Part shown: piece by piece, positions 1 to 9,200 of the stretch
Layout: every line of letters begins with the position of its first letter
How positions within the stretch are numbered: position 1 is the first letter of the stretch
Assembly: GCF_001552175.1 (NCBI RefSeq)
Contig: NZ_BCQR01000021.1
Coordinates: 29,538-93,537 of the forward strand
Origin: Actinomadura kijaniata NBRC 14229
Lineage (GTDB): Bacteria; Actinomycetota; Actinomycetes; Streptosporangiales; Streptosporangiaceae
Direction of reading: 5' to 3'
Length of the DNA: 64,000 nucleotides
Made by a program: the position numbers and the translations under genes
The notes under the pieces: model-generated
Databases searched by the model: none
Told to the model about the DNA's origin: nothing
What the model saw: only the letters and a program-made list of their open reading frames with translations

Positions 1-2
1 CC

Positions 3-3000
3 ACCCCCTCGGGCGGCCAGCCGCGCGAACGCTCCGGCTCCGAGAAGGTCCCGGTCGGCGTCTCCCCCGGGGCGGCCCCGCGTGGAGACGCCGACGACGC
101 CCCCACGCGTTCCGAGCCCGACCCCACCAACGACGGCGCCGACGACTCCTCGCCGGTCCCGGAGGGCCTGCCGGAGAACCTGCGCGACGTCTGGCGCAAC
201 AGCGACGAGACGCCCGCCGGGCGTTCCCTGCACACCGATCCCCAGATGCGGGACCTGGCCCGGCGCGTCCCCGCCGACCCCGACCGCTACATCCTCGACG
301 GCCACGGCAACCCCGACGGCATGCGCTCCGGCGGCCGCCACCTGACCGTGGACGAGGTCGCCGGCCTGATCCGCAACGACCCGAACTGGAACGGCCGCGA
401 GGTCATGCTGATATCCTGCCGTACCGGGGACGGCGACTTCGCCCGGCAGCTCGCCCAGCGCCTCGGCGTCCCCGTCACCGCCCCGCACGGCAAGGCCTGG
501 ACCGACGACAACGGCAACGTCTACTCCTCGTCCACCACGACCGACGCCGACAACGGTCCGCAGCCCACCTGGCCCCCGGACGGCGGTTGGACCACCCACG
601 GCCCCGACGGCACGAGAACGCCGTCCGGCCGCGACGGCTTCGCCCCCGGCCACCCCCGCCAGGACGCCCCGAACACCGACGGCGACGGCGGGCGGAGGAC
701 GGACGACCCCGCCTCGAACGACCGGACACCTTCCCGCGACGGCGACTCCCCACCTGGCCGGGAGGAGAACGCCCCTCCCCGCCGCGACGACACTCCCTCC
801 CCGCAGGAGAACGACCGCCGGCAGCCGGACTCCCCGGACCGCGCCCCCGAGAACGGGAGCCCGCGCGAAAGGGCCGACGAGGACGCCGGCGGCCAGACGG
901 GGAAGCCGAAGGACAGCCCCGAGCTGACCGCGAAGAAGCAGGAGCAGCTCAGAACGCAGACCCTCGGCGACGTCAACGACCCGACGAGCACCGACCCGAC
1001 CACCCCGCTTTCGGAGCACTACCACCTGAACGACGGGTCGGCGCACCGCAACAACGTCAACGACGGTCACCCGCAGCTGCAGTGGAACAAGGACACGGGC
1101 CGCTGGGAACCTGCCACCAACCGGCCGCTCGTCATCGCCGACCACATCAGGCCGAAACTGCCCAAGGTCCGTTCCGACGACGCGCAACGCCAGCGGCACG
1201 AGCGGCTCATGGAGATGCGCAGGGACGCCATCAACGAGGTCGCCAGGGCGGAGAAGGAGTACACGGGCGACCCGACGCCCGAGAACAAGAAGGTGCGGAC
1301 CGACGCGTTCACCGCGCAGCGGAACTTCGGTGAGCGGCTGGGCGAGCGCGCCGCCGACCAGGCGTTCGACGACCTGATCAGGGACCGGTTCGAGGGCGGG
1401 AACCCGGAGATCGAGCGCCTGTACCCGTTCAACGATCCGTTCGACGTCCCCGACGAGCACGTCGGGACCCAGTCGGAGAGTCCCGGCCGCGGCGAGTACG
1501 ACCGCGTCTACAAGGTGACGGTGGACGGGCACACGCACTACTTCGTCGTCGAGGCCAAGGGCCCGACCGCCCCCCTGGGCAAGCGCGAGATCGACGACGT
1601 CGACTACCAGCAGGGCCACCCCAAGTACTTCCGCGACATCCTGAAGGTGATGATCGAGAAGGGCGGCGAGGACAAGAAGGTCGCCCTGGAGATCCTCAAC
1701 GCCCTGAACGGGAGGACACCGAACTCCTCCGTCGAGTACCACGTCGTCCGGGCACTGGTCGACGACGGCACGACCGGCCAGGGTCGGATCGCCGCCGGGG
1801 AGAAGGAGGACCCCGGCGATCCCCATTCGAAGCACAAGCACATCGGGACCAGGGAGAACCCCGTCTACGGGGGTTACGACCGCCAGCAGTTCGACCTGGA
1901 CAGCCGGCGCGACTACGACCGCGCGGCGAAGCGGTTCGTCGACGGTACCGAGAACCCGTCGCCCGACCCCCGGTCGCGTTCGGCGGACGACACCCCCTCC
2001 CACCTGCCCCAGGAGCCCCCGCCCGGCGCGATGGCGCGCGGCACGGACGACGACGCGCCCCCGCCGCGGGACGACCGGAGCCCCGACCAGCGCGCCCGCG
2101 ACGCCGAGGAGAGGCTCGCCCGCGACGCGGTCACCTTCCCCGACCGCGACTCCGCCTACGACTACGGCGGGCGGCACTGGAACGAGTCCGCGGAGAACCT
2201 GCCGCAGGACCAGAAGGACGCGGTCCGGAACTACACCGACGAGCCGCCCGCCGACCACCCCACCTACAAGGAGATCAACGGCGCGCTGCGCGACGGCACC
2301 ACGCCGTCCCCCGAGGTCCAACGGCACATCGACGCGCTCGACCGCGCGCTGAACGCCCACCCCACGCCCGAGACCATCGTCGTCACCCGTGGCACCGACC
2401 TGGGCCACCTGAACATGCCGCCCGAGTCGATGGTGGGCCACACGTTCCAGGACCCGGGCTTCCTGTCCACGTCCCTCGGACCGCCCGCCGGCGCCGCCGC
2501 CTTCAAGGACGCGGTCATCCACATGCGCGTCCCCGAGGGCACCCCGGCCCTGTGGGTCGAGAAGCTCTCCGAGATGGGCGCCGGCGAACGGGAGCTGATC
2601 CTGCCGCGCGGCCTGAAGTTCCGCGTCGACGAGGTCGTCCGGATCGACGGCAAGTGGCAGGTCTACGCCAGCGTCGTCCCGGCGGACACCCCGGTCACGG
2701 CCCCCACCGACCGCACCCCCGCGACGGCCCCCGCCCCGACGCCCACACCGCCGACCCCGAACGCCCCCTTCGCCACCCCTCCGGCGACCGGCCCCTCCTC
2801 ACCGCCCACCCCGTGGACCGCCCCGGCTCCCAGCCCGGCGCCCCACCCCGCGACCGCCAACGCGACCCCGAACCCCCCACCGCCCGCGACCCCCTCGTGG
2901 GCGACCCCGGCACCCGCCACCCCTCCGACGTCCGGCGCAACGCCGAGTTCCACACCACCCGCGACCCCGCCGTGGGCACCCGCCGCATCCCCGAACGGCA

Positions 3001-6000
3001 CCCCGCCGAATTCGCCGGCTCCGAACACGCCTTTCGCCACCTCTCCGGCGACCGGCCCCTCCTCACCACCCACCCCGTGGACCGCCCCGGCTCCCAGCGG
3101 AACACCGCACACGACCCCGACGTCCGGCCCCTCATCGGCACCCGGCACAACGCCAGGCTCCACACCACCCGCGACCCCATCGTGGGCGTCTCCGGCACCC
3201 CCCACGCCGTCGAACGGCACCCCGCCTTCCAGCCCAGCCACGCCCTCGGCTCCGGCTCCGAACACGCCCTCTTCCACACCTCCGGCATCCGGCACGACAC
3301 CAGGCCCCACACCGCACAGCGCGACGCCGGGCCCCGTGCCGCCCGCAACCCCCTCGTGGGCGGCCCCAGCGCCCACCACGCCGTCGGCTCCGAACACGTC
3401 CTCCTCCACGCCTCCGGCATCCGGCACGACACCAGGCCCCACACCGCACAGCGCGACACCAGGTCCCGTGCCGCCCGCAACCCCCTCGTGGGCAGCCCCG
3501 GCACCCGCCACACCACCGAACGGCACCCCGCCTTCCAGCCCGGCCACGCCGTCGGCCCCATCCCCGAACACGTCCTTCGCCGCGCCTCCGGCATCCGGGC
3601 CCTCGTCGGTGTCCGGCGCGACACCGGGTTCCACGCCGCCCGCGACCCCGCCGTGGGCTACGCCGACGACCACCGCGCCACCGGTCGCGTCCCCGAACGG
3701 CACCCCGCCGTCCGGCCCGTCCGCTCCCAACCCGAGCTCGACCGCGCCCCCAGCGCCCACCCCGCCGAGGTCCAACGACCCCGCGTCCGGTCCCAACCCG
3801 AACGCGCCCTCCGCCACGCCCTCGTGGGCCGGACCGGCTCCCGGCGGAACGCCGCACACGGCTTCGACGCCGGGCTCTCCCCCGGCCTCCGGCGCGCCGT
3901 CGACCTCCCGCCCCCACGCGCCGACCCCGTCCACACCGGCCGCTTCGCCGTGGGGCGCATCCCCTGCCAGGCCCAACGCCCCGGCACCCGCGCCCAACCC
4001 GTCCGCGCCGCACCCCGGCACGGCACCCCGCTCGAACAACAACGGCGCCCCGCCCGCGACCCCGGCGGCCTCGCCCACCCGTAACGTCCCGCCGTCGGGT
4101 CCCGCCACGCGGCCCACACCGCCCGGCGCACCACCGTGGGCCACGTCCCCTGCCAGGCCCAACGGCCCGGCCTCCACGCCGACGCCTTCCGGGACGGCGC
4201 CGAGGTCGAACCCCGTCCCGAACGGCCCCGGCACCACCCCCGCTGCGGGCCGGAACCCCAACGCGCCCGTCGACCCACGCATCGCGTTCAGCCGTCCCGC
4301 CGACAGCGGACCGGCACCCGCGACGCGCCCGAACACGAACCCGGCCCCGGCACCCGACCCCGCCGGGACGCCGCCGCGTCCCTCCACACCCGGCCCCAAC
4401 GGGCCCGTGTTCCCGCATATCCGGTTCAACACCCCCGCCGGACCGGGAACACCGCCCCACGCAGGGCCCAACCGCCCGGCCCCCGCGCCGCACCCGTCCA
4501 CGCCCGGCACGGCGCCTCACCCCGCGTCCACGCCGCACAACAGCGGCAACCCGTCCGGCACGCCGCCGCGCACCCCGTCCAGCGCCAGCGGACCGGCCCG
4601 GCCGCACACCCCCACGCCGGGCCACCCGCACTCCTCCACACCTCCGAGCGGTCCGCCCCGGAACGGCGCGCCGACGCCGCACGGCCCCGTTCCGCGGAAC
4701 CTCCCCCCGCACCTGCACGACGCCTGGCACGGCAGCACCCCGACCCCGGCGGGCCGCAGCTTCCACTCCCCGCACGACGCCGACATCGCCGACCGCGCGA
4801 ACCGCGTCGCGTCGTCCCCCGGCAGCTACGTCGTCGACGGACGCGGCGCGGCCCCGGACGGCATCACGTTCAACGGCCGACGCCTCAGCGCGGAAGAGGT
4901 CGCCGCCCTCATCCGCAGCGACCCCAACGCCGCGGGCCGCCAGGTCGTCCTGCTGAGCCAGCAGCCGAACGGCTCCCCGTTCGCGCGGGAACTCGCCCAG
5001 CGCCTCGGCACCCGCGTGGTGACACCCAACGGCCCCATCGCCGTGGACCCGAACGGCGGGGTCATCTCCCCGAGCTGGTCCATCCACGAGCCACCCGCCG
5101 ACCGGCGCCCGCCGCGCGTCCCTTCCGTGAACCCGCTGACGGTCCCGCCGGGCGGGCACGACCCGTCCCACCGTCCCGGCGAGGTCGGCCCCGACGGCGT
5201 CCGGCGCTTCGCCACCGACCTCGACGGCTCCCACTACGGCGAGACCCACCTCTCCGAGACCTACCGCAACCTGCCGCCCGATCAGCGGCAGGCCGTGTAC
5301 CAATACACGGTGCGGTCGGAACCGAACCGGTTCCTGCGGCCGGGCGGTGACTACGGGGCGTTCGTCAACGGCCTGATCGCCCAGCGCAACCAGTTGCATG
5401 CGCTGGTCTACGCCAACAACGGGAGGATCCCGACCACCGGGGACCTGTACCGGATCTCCCAGGCGCCGACCGTCCATCCCGACGTGCGCAGGCTCGCGTT
5501 CGACTTCTACCGGTCCGGCAGCGCGGACGCCCACATCGGGCGTTTGCAGATCGCGTCCGCCGAGCTCGACCACCAGATCCGCTACTTCGGCGAGCCTCCC
5601 CTGGAGGCGTTCCAGCGCAGGATCGCCGAGCTCGACCGCGCGCTGAGCCACCCGCTCCCCGAGTCCGTCCAGGTCGAACGCGGCCTGCACGACCTGAGCT
5701 TCCTCGTCGGAGCCGACGGCCACCCGCTGGGCTCCCGGCTGGACCCGTCACTGCTGGTCGGCACGGTGCAGACGGAGCACGCGCCGATGTCGACCTCGCT
5801 TGGCTCGACTCCCGCCGAGGTCGCCCAGAACCCGTTCCCCCACCGTCTCCACATCCGGGTCCCCGAAGGCTTCCCCGGTCTGTGGATGGGGTCGCAGAGC
5901 GCCTACCCCGACCAGCGTGAACTGATCCTGCCCCGAGGCGTGCAGTACCGGATCGACGCGGTCCAGCCCAACGGCTACGTGGACGCGTACGGCAGGCCCG

Positions 6001-8708
6001 CCTACACGATCTGGGCAAGCGTGATCCCGGCCCCGACCCCGCCCCTCTCCGGCCACGGCCCCGTACCCCCGACCTCCACACCACCGTCCGGACCGCCCCC
6101 ATCACACAGCGGACCACCCTCCCCACACACCGGCCCGGCCCCGTCACCCGCCGGACCACCCTCCCCACACGCCGGACCGTCCTCCCCACACACCGGACCA
6201 CCCTCGGCGCATGGCGGGTCACCCTCGTCACACGCCGAGCCGTCCCCGTCACCCGCCGGACCGTCCTCCCCACACACCGGACCGCCCCCGACGCATGGCG
6301 GACCACCCTCGCCACACACCGGCCCGGCCCCGTCACCCGCCGGACCACCCTCCCCACACGCCGGATCGCCCCCGACGCATGGCGGGTCACCCTCGTCACA
6401 TGCCGAGCGGTCCCCGGCGTACGCCGGACCGCCCCCGACGCACGGCGGGTCGTCCCCGGCGTACGCCGGACCGTCCTCAGCACACGGCGAACCACCCTCG
6501 TCGCATACCGGGCCGCCCTCGTCATACGCCGGATCGCCCCCGGCGCACGGCGGGTCGCCCTCGTCGTACGCCGGGCCACCCTCAGCACACAGCGGGCCAC
6601 CCCCATCACATGCCGGATCGCCCTCCTCACACGGCGGGCCGCCCTCAACGCACGGCGGGCCACCTTCACTGCATGTCGGGCCGTCCTTGTCGCACGCCGG
6701 GTCACCCGGGCCACACGACGTGTCACCTTCACCGCACGGTGGGCCGTCCTCGTCGCACGCCGGGACGCCCGCGTCGCACGGCTGGTCGCCCTCAACGCAC
6801 GGTGGTCCTCCCTCGCCGGCCGCGCATCGTGCCGCCCCGGCCCCAGAGCCGGGCCCTTCCTCGCATGCGGATCCGTCCCCTCGGCCGCCGTCCGCGGGGA
6901 CGTCCTCACCCACCCACGGGCCCTCGCGTCCCCACAACGGCGCGGACACCGCCCACGGCCCGTCGGACACGCGTGCTCCCGCCGACGGGCACGCCGTCCC
7001 GTCCCACCGGGAGGGGCCCGACACCGGCGACTCGCGGCCGGTCCCGGAGGGCCTGCCGGAGAACCTGCGCGACGTCTGGCGCAACAGCGACGAGACGCCC
7101 GCCGGACGTTCCCTGCACACCGATCCCCAGATGCGGGACCTGGCCCGGCGCGTCCCCGCCGACCCGAACCGCTACATCCTCGACGGCCACGGCGACCCCG
7201 ACAGCGTGAACGCGGGTGGCCGCCGCCTCGGCGTGGACGAGGTCGCCGACCTGATCCGCAACGACCCGAACTGGAACGGCCGCGAGGTCATGCTGATCTC
7301 CTGCCACACGGGAGACGGCGACTTCGCCCGGCGCCTCGCCCAGCGCCTCGGCGTCCCCGTCACCGCCCCGCACGGCAAGGCCTGGTCCGACACCGACGGC
7401 AACGTCTACGCGTCGTCCGAGACCCGCGGCCCCGGCGACCGCCCGCGCCCGACCTGGCCCCCGGACGGCGGCTGGACCACCCACGGCCCCGACGGCACGA
7501 GAACGCCGTCCGGCCGCGACGGCTTCGCCCCCGGCCACCCCCGCCAGGACCTCCCGAAGGGTCCGCCCCTCGACGGCCGTTCCCGTGGCGCTTCCACCGA
7601 CCGTCCCCCGGGGAACGGCACCGATCCGAACGCGGACGGCCGAGGCGACGGCGGCAGCGGGTCATCGAACGCCCGGCCCGAGAGAAGCGACACCTACATC
7701 GCCGACGACGGTGTCGTTCGGCCGGTCCCGGAGGGCCACTACCGCCTCGCTAGTGATCCTCAGCCGTACATCCGGGACCTGGCGAACGACAGGCTCCACC
7801 ACCCCGAGGACGAGCCCGGCACCTACCGGACGGAGAAGTCGTACAGGCTGAAGTGCGGCGCGCGCTTCATCGACGATCCCCTGGCCGACCGGAGCAAGGA
7901 CATCACCTACGGGGAGAGGCGGACCAGGAAGGTCCCGCTCGCCCTGTCCTCCTCCGCCCGCGGGGAGATGGACGCCCTGGTGGAACGCCGATCAGAGATC
8001 GACGCGTCCCGCCAGGAGGACAACAGGGAGCTCAAGCGGCTCGTCGCGAGATTCGGCATCAGGAAAGAGGACGTCAACAGCGACGAGAAGCTGGCCGAGA
8101 AGCGGGAAGAGATTCTCGCGGAAATGGAGAGCGGGGATCTCTCCCCGGAGGAGAGGCGCAGGGTGCGCGACGACCTGCGCAGCCTGTACGAGGTCGCCAG
8201 GAGATACAACGCGGCCGGCAGCGCGATGTCCCGGATCAGCGAGCAGATGGGCATGGTGGCGGCCAAGGACTTCCTGGACGGCAGGTACGGGGCGACCCTT
8301 CTCACTCCGCAGAGCCTCGCTCCGGGCAAACCGACCACCGCTGATGTCACGGCCGTGGCCTTCGAACGCGGGAGGGGCGGGGAGACCGCCGTCCTCTACA
8401 CCGTCGAGGCCAAGGGCGTGGGCTCCCAGCTGGGAAGCAGGCTGGTGGAGGACATGAAACGGGCCGCGCAGGGGGCTCCCGAGTACAGCCGCTTCATCCT
8501 CAAGCGCGATATCGACCTCAAGGCGGCCCTGGACGCTCGGCCGGAACTCCAGAAAAGGCTCAAGGAAGAACTGGAGAAAGAGAATCTTCGGGTCCGCAGT
8601 TACTACGTTCATGTCAACGACCAGGGCGAAGTCAATTGGGCCAGATTCCATCTCGACCGGGACGGGGCCCCGATCCGCTTTACGGAGATCGCGGGAATCA
8701 ACGTGTAG
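3..8708 (+). CDS. Giant multi-effector polymorphic toxin (5' end outside window)
   Basis: The frame is open from the left edge, so the start and any secretion domain lie upstream; 2,901 residues are visible. Order by nucleotide: clan-CD peptidase-like module (153-560; His at 303 in DGHG, Cys at 417 in LISC); restriction-endonuclease-fold nuclease (1060-1950; Asp 1500, E-A-K 1551-1559, then QQGHPKYF); ADP-ribosyltransferase (2110-2690; Arg 2388, STS 2466, E-R-E 2586-2594); Pro-rich linker (2690-4690); degenerate peptidase copy (4690-5090; His to Arg at 4842, Cys to Gln at 4959); second ADP-ribosyltransferase (5180-6050; Arg 5679, STS 5790, Q-R-E 5913-5921); heptad repeats; third peptidase copy (His 7188, Cys 7302); C-terminal nuclease (Asp 8343, E-A-K 8406-8414, then QGAPEY). 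The T7SS genes nearby suggest export by that route. The domain calls rest on motifs, and the peptidase call is the least certain. Confidence 0.8.
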   Translation, partial: TPSGGQPRERSGSEKVPVGVSPGAAPRGDADDAPTRSEPDPTNDGADDSSPVPEGLPENLRDVWRNSDETPAGRSLHTDPQMRDLARRVPADPDRYILDGHGNPDGMRSGGRHLTVDEVAGLIRNDPNWNGREVMLISCRTGDGDFARQLAQRLGVPVTAPHGKAWTDDNGNVYSSSTTTDADNGPQPTWPPDGGWTTHGPDGTRTPSGRDGFAPGHPRQDAPNTDGDGGRRTDDPASNDRTPSRDGDSPPGREENAPPRRDDTPSPQENDRRQPDSPDRAPENGSPRERADEDAGGQTGKPKDSPELTAKKQEQLRTQTLGDVNDPTSTDPTTPLSEHYHLNDGSAHRNNVNDGHPQLQWNKDTGRWEPATNRPLVIADHIRPKLPKVRSDDAQRQRHERLMEMRRDAINEVARAEKEYTGDPTPENKKVRTDAFTAQRNFGERLGERAADQAFDDLIRDRFEGGNPEIERLYPFNDPFDVPDEHVGTQSESPGRGEYDRVYKVTVDGHTHYFVVEAKGPTAPLGKREIDDVDYQQGHPKYFRDILKVMIEKGGEDKKVALEILNALNGRTPNSSVEYHVVRALVDDGTTGQGRIAAGEKEDPGDPHSKHKHIGTRENPVYGGYDRQQFDLDSRRDYDRAAKRFVDGTENPSPDPRSRSADDTPSHLPQEPPPGAMARGTDDDAPPPRDDRSPDQRARDAEERLARDAVTFPDRDSAYDYGGRHWNESAENLPQDQKDAVRNYTDEPPADHPTYKEINGALRDGTTPSPEVQRHIDALDRALNAHPTPETIVVTRGTDLGHLNMPPESMVGHTFQDPGFLSTSLGPPAGAAAFKDAVIHMRVPEGTPALWVEKLSEMGAGERELILPRGLKFRVDEVVRIDGKWQVYASVVPADTPVTAPTDRTPATAPAPTPTPPTPNAPFATPPATGPSSPPTPWTAPAPSPAPHPATANATPNPPPPATPSWATPAPATPPTSGATPSSTPPATPPWAPAASPNGTPPNSPAPNTPFATSPATGPSSPPTPWTAPAPSGTPHTTPTSGPSSAPGTTPGSTPPATPSWASPAPPTPSNGTPPSSPATPSAPAPNTPSSTPPASGTTPGPTPHSATPGPVPPATPSWAAPAPTTPSAPNTSSSTPPASGTTPGPTPHSATPGPVPPATPSWAAPAPATPPNGTPPSSPATPSAPSPNTSFAAPPASGPSSVSGATPGSTPPATPPWATPTTTAPPVASPNGTPPSGPSAPNPSSTAPPAPTPPRSNDPASGPNPNAPSATPSWAGPAPGGTPHTASTPGSPPASGAPSTSRPHAPTPSTPAASPWGASPARPNAPAPAPNPSAPHPGTAPRSNNNGAPPATPAASPTRNVPPSGPATRPTPPGAPPWATSPARPNGPASTPTPSGTAPRSNPVPNGPGTTPAAGRNPNAPVDPRIAFSRPADSGPAPATRPNTNPAPAPDPAGTPPRPSTPGPNGPVFPHIRFNTPAGPGTPPHAGPNRPAPAPHPSTPGTAPHPASTPHNSGNPSGTPPRTPSSASGPARPHTPTPGHPHSSTPPSGPPRNGAPTPHGPVPRNLPPHLHDAWHGSTPTPAGRSFHSPHDADIADRANRVASSPGSYVVDGRGAAPDGITFNGRRLSAEEVAALIRSDPNAAGRQVVLLSQQPNGSPFARELAQRLGTRVVTPNGPIAVDPNGGVISPSWSIHEPPADRRPPRVPSVNPLTVPPGGHDPSHRPGEVGPDGVRRFATDLDGSHYGETHLSETYRNLPPDQRQAVYQYTVRSEPNRFLRPGGDYGAFVNGLIAQRNQLHALVYANNGRIPTTGDLYRISQAPTVHPDVRRLAFDFYRSGSADAHIGRLQIASAELDHQIRYFGEPPLEAFQRRIAELDRALSHPLPESVQVERGLHDLSFLVGADGHPLGSRLDPSLLVGTVQTEHAPMSTSLGSTPAEVAQNPFPHRLHIRVPEGFPGLWMGSQSAYPDQRELILPRGVQYRIDAVQPNGYVDAYGRPAYTIWASVIPAPTPPLSGHGPVPPTSTPPSGPPPSHSGPPSPHTGPAPSPAGPPSPHAGPSSPHTGPPSAHGGSPSSHAEPSPSPAGPSSPHTGPPPTHGGPPSPHTGPAPSPAGPPSPHAGSPPTHGGSPSSHAERSPAYAGPPPTHGGSSPAYAGPSSAHGEPPSSHTGPPSSYAGSPPAHGGSPSSYAGPPSAHSGPPPSHAGSPSSHGGPPSTHGGPPSLHVGPSLSHAGSPGPHDVSPSPHGGPSSSHAGTPASHGWSPSTHGGPPSPAAHRAAPAPEPGPSSHADPSPRPPSAGTSSPTHGPSRPHNGADTAHGPSDTRAPADGHAVPSHREGPDTGDSRPVPEGLPENLRDVWRNSDETPAGRSLHTDPQMRDLARRVPADPNRYILDGHGDPDSVNAGGRRLGVDEVADLIRNDPNWNGREVMLISCHTGDGDFARRLAQRLGVPVTAPHGKAWSDTDGNVYASSETRGPGDRPRPTWPPDGGWTTHGPDGTRTPSGRDGFAPGHPRQDLPKGPPLDGRSRGASTDRPPGNGTDPNADGRGDGGSGSSNARPERSDTYIADDGVVRPVPEGHYRLASDPQPYIRDLANDRLHHPEDEPGTYRTEKSYRLKCGARFIDDPLADRSKDITYGERRTRKVPLALSSSARGEMDALVERRSEIDASRQEDNRELKRLVARFGIRKEDVNSDEKLAEKREEILAEMESGDLSPEERRRVRDDLRSLYEVARRYNAAGSAMSRISEQMGMVAAKDFLDGRYGATLLTPQSLAPGKPTTADVTAVAFERGRGGETAVLYTVEAKGVGSQLGSRLVEDMKRAAQGAPEYSRFILKRDIDLKAALDARPELQKRLKEELEKENLRVRSYYVHVNDQGEVNWARFHLDRDGAPIRFTEIAGINV
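153..665 (+). repeat. 513-bp direct repeat, copy 1 (peptidase-like module)
   Basis: This segment encodes the first peptidase-like module and its GWTTHGPDG tail. It matches 7038-7550 at exactly the same length, with near identity over long stretches of DNA. The offset of 6,885 bp is a multiple of three, so recombination between the copies would keep the reading frame. Confidence 0.9.
3261..3511 (+). repeat. Tandem repeat, two 119-bp copies at 132-bp period
   Basis: Bases 3261-3379 recur at 3393-3511 with few changes. They encode a 44-residue Ala/Pro/Thr/Ser-rich unit containing SGTTPGPTPHSATPGPVPP in the central linker of the giant toxin. Looser versions of the same unit (ATPPW/ATPSW cores) occur across 2700-4300. 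Confidence 0.85.
6093..6806 (+). repeat. 34 tandem 21-bp heptad repeats
   Basis: Thirty-four uninterrupted seven-residue units of the type PPS-x-H-x-G occur here, with Tyr or Pro sometimes replacing His at position 5. They encode a Pro/Ser/His/Gly linker between the second ADP-ribosyltransferase and the third peptidase-like copy. The period is exact, as 34 x 21 = 714 bp. DNA variants such as ccccgacgcatggcgg recur, indicating recent unit duplication. Confidence 0.9.
7038..7550 (+). repeat. 513-bp direct repeat, copy 3 (peptidase-like module)
   Basis: This is the partner of 153-665. It encodes the last peptidase-like module, with catalytic-type His (7188-7190) and Cys (7302-7304), immediately before the C-terminal nuclease region. 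The middle copy near 4690-5090 is much more diverged in DNA and protein. Confidence 0.9.
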
Positions 8709-8717
8709 GATGACGGC

Positions 8718-9200
8718 ATGACCAGGCGGGTTCTCGACGACCAGGAAATCCTTGACCTGTTGGCCGGGCTCCGCGCCCTGGAGTGGCCACTGCCAATGGA
8801 CAGGGCCACGGAACTGCCGCGCCGTTTCGAATGGACCGTGGAATACCAGAGCGAAACGGTCGTCGAACTGGACACCGGCCTCGGCCCGGGCTCGGGGCTC
8901 ATCGACGCCGACGGGAACGGCGTCGTCGACGCCCTCAGGCTGTCGGTGACATCGCGTGTCGACCGGAACTCGGAGCCCGATCGCGCGTGGCTCCGCGACC
9001 GCTTCGCGCACGTTCTCGGGGTGATGACGCGGGCCCTCGGCGAACCGACCCTGAAACGCCCGGGTCCCTCTCCTCAGGTGCGCTGGCGCGGCGGGGAGTA
9101 CACGATCGGGCTCACCCGGACCACGGTCAACCTCAAGCTGCTCATGGCGCGGAACGACTATCTGGACGAGGACGACCGTCGAGGAGAGGGCGGGCACTGA
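8718..9200 (+). CDS. DUF6301-like protein, candidate immunity protein
   Basis: A 160-residue soluble acidic protein starting 10 bp after the giant toxin stop, so very likely co-transcribed. Features that recall the DUF6301 family are an N-terminal helix (DDQEILDLLAGLRALEW), a central LDTGLGPGSG strand region and the C-terminal ALGEPTLKRPG plus VRWRGGEYTIGL pattern. Position directly after a C-terminal nuclease domain is where a cognate immunity gene is expected, but no biochemical role is known to me for DUF6301. Its stop overlaps the next start (TGATG), suggesting translational coupling. The immunity role is inferred. Confidence 0.7.
   Translation: MTRRVLDDQEILDLLAGLRALEWPLPMDRATELPRRFEWTVEYQSETVVELDTGLGPGSGLIDADGNGVVDALRLSVTSRVDRNSEPDRAWLRDRFAHVLGVMTRALGEPTLKRPGPSPQVRWRGGEYTIGLTRTTVNLKLLMARNDYLDEDDRRGEGGH

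Noticed and set aside
2663..4510. 615-codon Gly/Val/Ala-rich frame on the minus strand, resembling a PE_PGRS-like protein
   Set aside because: It is the reverse complement of the Pro/Ala/Thr linker of the giant toxin; repeats of one strand create repeats on the other.
6093..6806. CRISPR-like array of short repeats
   Set aside because: The 21-bp units have no spacers, keep a reading frame and lie inside a gene; no cas genes are present.
246..8708. ATG at 246 as the true start of the giant toxin
   Set aside because: The frame is open to the window edge and residues before it match the start of the repeated module at 7038, so 246 is internal.
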